Virus record (IMG/VR): IMGVR_UViG_3300013113_000699
Span: 1 to 27,586 of that record
From: a virus
DNA: 27,586 nt
Strand: one strand, 5' to 3'
Position 1 is the first letter of the stretch; the number at the start of each line of letters is the position of its first letter. Positions 26,363 through 27,586 of the stretch are shown here, piece by piece. The notes below the pieces were generated by a model. It did not search any database. It was not told where the DNA came from and saw nothing but the letters and a program-made list of their open reading frames with translations. A program made the translations under genes and the position numbers.

Positions 26363-26886
26363 TACTCGGACTTGATATCTCTACATCCATAACTGGTTTT
26401 GCTGTTCTCCAAATGGACGGAACTATTCAAGAGATTGGAAGTTGGGACATGAGAAGCAAAAAGCATTTTCCAGACCTATTTTCAAAATCATTATTTATTA
26501 AGAAAAAGCTCCGCGAGATGGATTATCCGATTGACCACATTTATATTGAACCCGCCCTCAATATGTTTATGATGGGTAAGTCATCTTCTCACACAATCTC
26601 AACATTAATTAAATTTAATGGTATTACCTCGTGGATGTGTTTTGAGGAATTTGGAATTCAACCACAATTTATCCCAGCAATATCAGCTAGAAAGAAGTGC
26701 GGGATTACCATTAAACGCGGTCAAAAAGCTAAAGAAATTGTTATGAAGTATTTCCTTGACAATGAACCCGACTTTCGTGTAGAATATACAAAGCATGGAA
26801 ATCCAAAGCCGAATTATTATGATCAAGCAGACGCACTTGTTATGGCTAGGGCAGGCTTAACATGTCTGACCGAAAACTCAAAATAG
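26359..26886 (+). CDS. RuvC-like Holliday junction resolvase
   Basis: The protein is predicted to cut four-way DNA junctions, resolving recombination or branched replication intermediates before packaging. The RuvC/RNase H-fold signature is complete: the first acidic residue is D6 in LGLDISTSITGFAVL, the second is E64 in the strand IYIEPAL, and the last are D155 and D158 in YYDQADALVMARAG. The 175-residue length fits RuvC (173 in E. coli). A basic stretch, SARKKCGITIKRGQKAKEIV, precedes the last acidic pair and could contact DNA. T4 itself uses the unrelated endonuclease VII (gp49), so this is a different solution. The start overlaps the previous stop by four bases, and the end overlaps the primase gene by 25 bases in another frame. 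Confidence 0.88.
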   Translation: MILGLDISTSITGFAVLQMDGTIQEIGSWDMRSKKHFPDLFSKSLFIKKKLREMDYPIDHIYIEPALNMFMMGKSSSHTISTLIKFNGITSWMCFEEFGIQPQFIPAISARKKCGITIKRGQKAKEIVMKYFLDNEPDFRVEYTKHGNPKPNYYDQADALVMARAGLTCLTENSK

Positions 26887-27586
26887 TTAGGGAATTCCTC
26901 GGATCCTTTTATAAATCAAAAGACGAGTTTCTTTTTCATTGTCCCAAGTGCAAGCACCACAAGAAAAAACTTTCTTTAAACTTCGATAAGAATGTTTTTA
27001 AATGCTGGATTTGTGATTATGTTGGCAAAGATATTGGTCGCCTCGTTTATTCTTATGGAAATTCAGACACCAAGAGTCAATGGAGAACCCTAACGGGGGT
27101 TGTTGATTTTTCGGAAGTCGATGAAGTAGAAGAAGAAAAAATCGTTGTTAAGTTACCAGAAGAATTTATTAGCTTAACATGCAAACAAATAAATCCACTA
27201 TCGATTTCGGTGCGCCAATATTTAAAATCTAGAGGATTAACCAGAGATGATTTGGTGTGGTGGAAAATAGGATATTGTCCCGATGGGGAATATGGGAAAA
27301 GAATTATTATTCCATCGTTTGATATAAACGGTGAAGTAAATTATTTCATCGCTCGCTCTTATACACCGGGTGATTGGCAAAGATATAAAAATCCACCAGC
27401 GGAAAGAGACTTTATCTTTAATGAGTTATACTTGGATTGGGACAAAGACATTACAATTGTTGAAGGTGTGTTTGATGCAATCGTGGCAGGCAACGCCATC
27501 CCACTCCTTGGCTCCACGTTACGTGAAAATAGTTATATTTTTCAAAAGATTATTGCTAATTGTGATAAGGTGTATATTGCCTTGGA
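26862..27586 (+). CDS. DNA primase with CHC2-type zinc ribbon and TOPRIM domain (3' end outside window)
   Basis: It is predicted to make RNA primers for lagging-strand synthesis. The visible 241 codons begin MSDRKLKIVREFLGSFYKSK. A four-cysteine zinc ribbon follows: C27 and C30 in FHCPKCKHH, C48 and C51 in FKCWICDYVGK. A central region (SVRQYLKSRGLTRDDLVWWK, IGYCPDGEYGKRIIIPSFD) matches the N-terminal catalytic part of DnaG-type primases. The TOPRIM glutamate is E201 in ITIVEGVFDAIVAG. The window ends inside VYIALD, the strand expected to lead to the TOPRIM Asp-x-Asp pair, so the metal-binding motif cannot be fully checked. The ATG lies inside the end of the resolvase gene and has no strong ribosome binding site, implying coupled translation. 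Whether a helicase domain follows cannot be seen. Confidence 0.9.
   Translation, partial: MSDRKLKIVREFLGSFYKSKDEFLFHCPKCKHHKKKLSLNFDKNVFKCWICDYVGKDIGRLVYSYGNSDTKSQWRTLTGVVDFSEVDEVEEEKIVVKLPEEFISLTCKQINPLSISVRQYLKSRGLTRDDLVWWKIGYCPDGEYGKRIIIPSFDINGEVNYFIARSYTPGDWQRYKNPPAERDFIFNELYLDWDKDITIVEGVFDAIVAGNAIPLLGSTLRENSYIFQKIIANCDKVYIAL

Overview
The window is a tightly packed stretch of a tailed-phage genome, most likely a contractile-tailed (myovirus-type) phage. All recognisable genes lie on the + strand. They are separated by 0-45 bases, or overlap by up to about 40, so no gene-free stretch exceeds 300 bases. The sequence is AT-rich by eye. The baseplate genes gp25 and gp6 are recognisable, and a RuvC-type resolvase and a CHC2/TOPRIM-type primase follow downstream, which points to a virus rather than a bacterial injection system. 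The large structural proteins look like those I recall from uncultured marine phage genomes. That is memory, not a search result, and the host cannot be read from this window.

Layout. Positions 1-1028 hold the 3' part of an unrecognised structural gene, apparently broken by a one-base deletion near 370. Positions 1073-3288 encode the baseplate wedge proteins gp25-like (129 aa) and gp6/J-like (600 aa). Positions 3290-4792 encode a 500-aa protein with an N-terminal DNRLRE-like beta domain. Positions 4799-14908 are one giant gene (3369 aa, over a third of the window). It carries LamG/concanavalin-like domains, a helical stretch with a KGT motif reminiscent of P2 gpI/T4 gp7, and at least two copies of a beta-sandwich domain. 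Positions 14905-25987 hold six further virion-type genes: 362, 1146, 1078, 326, 368 and 380 aa. Within this set the 362- and 326-aa proteins share an N-terminal module, and the 368- and 380-aa proteins are paralogues. Positions 26006-27586 change theme: a small 118-aa protein, a RuvC-like Holliday junction resolvase, and a DNA primase cut off by the window end.

How the genes may work together. In contractile tails gp25 (W), gp6 (J) and gp7 (I) form the wedge. The order gp25, gp6, beta protein, giant protein suggests that the giant protein fills the third wedge position and also carries the receptor-binding or decoration domains. The genes after it would supply further baseplate-periphery, fibre or decoration parts. 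The resolvase and primase serve DNA processing and replication. No tRNA, CRISPR array, insertion sequence, attachment site or convincing terminator was seen. A recurring octamer, CTA(T/A)TTAT, sits in five of the short spacers and is a candidate phage late-promoter or related signal.
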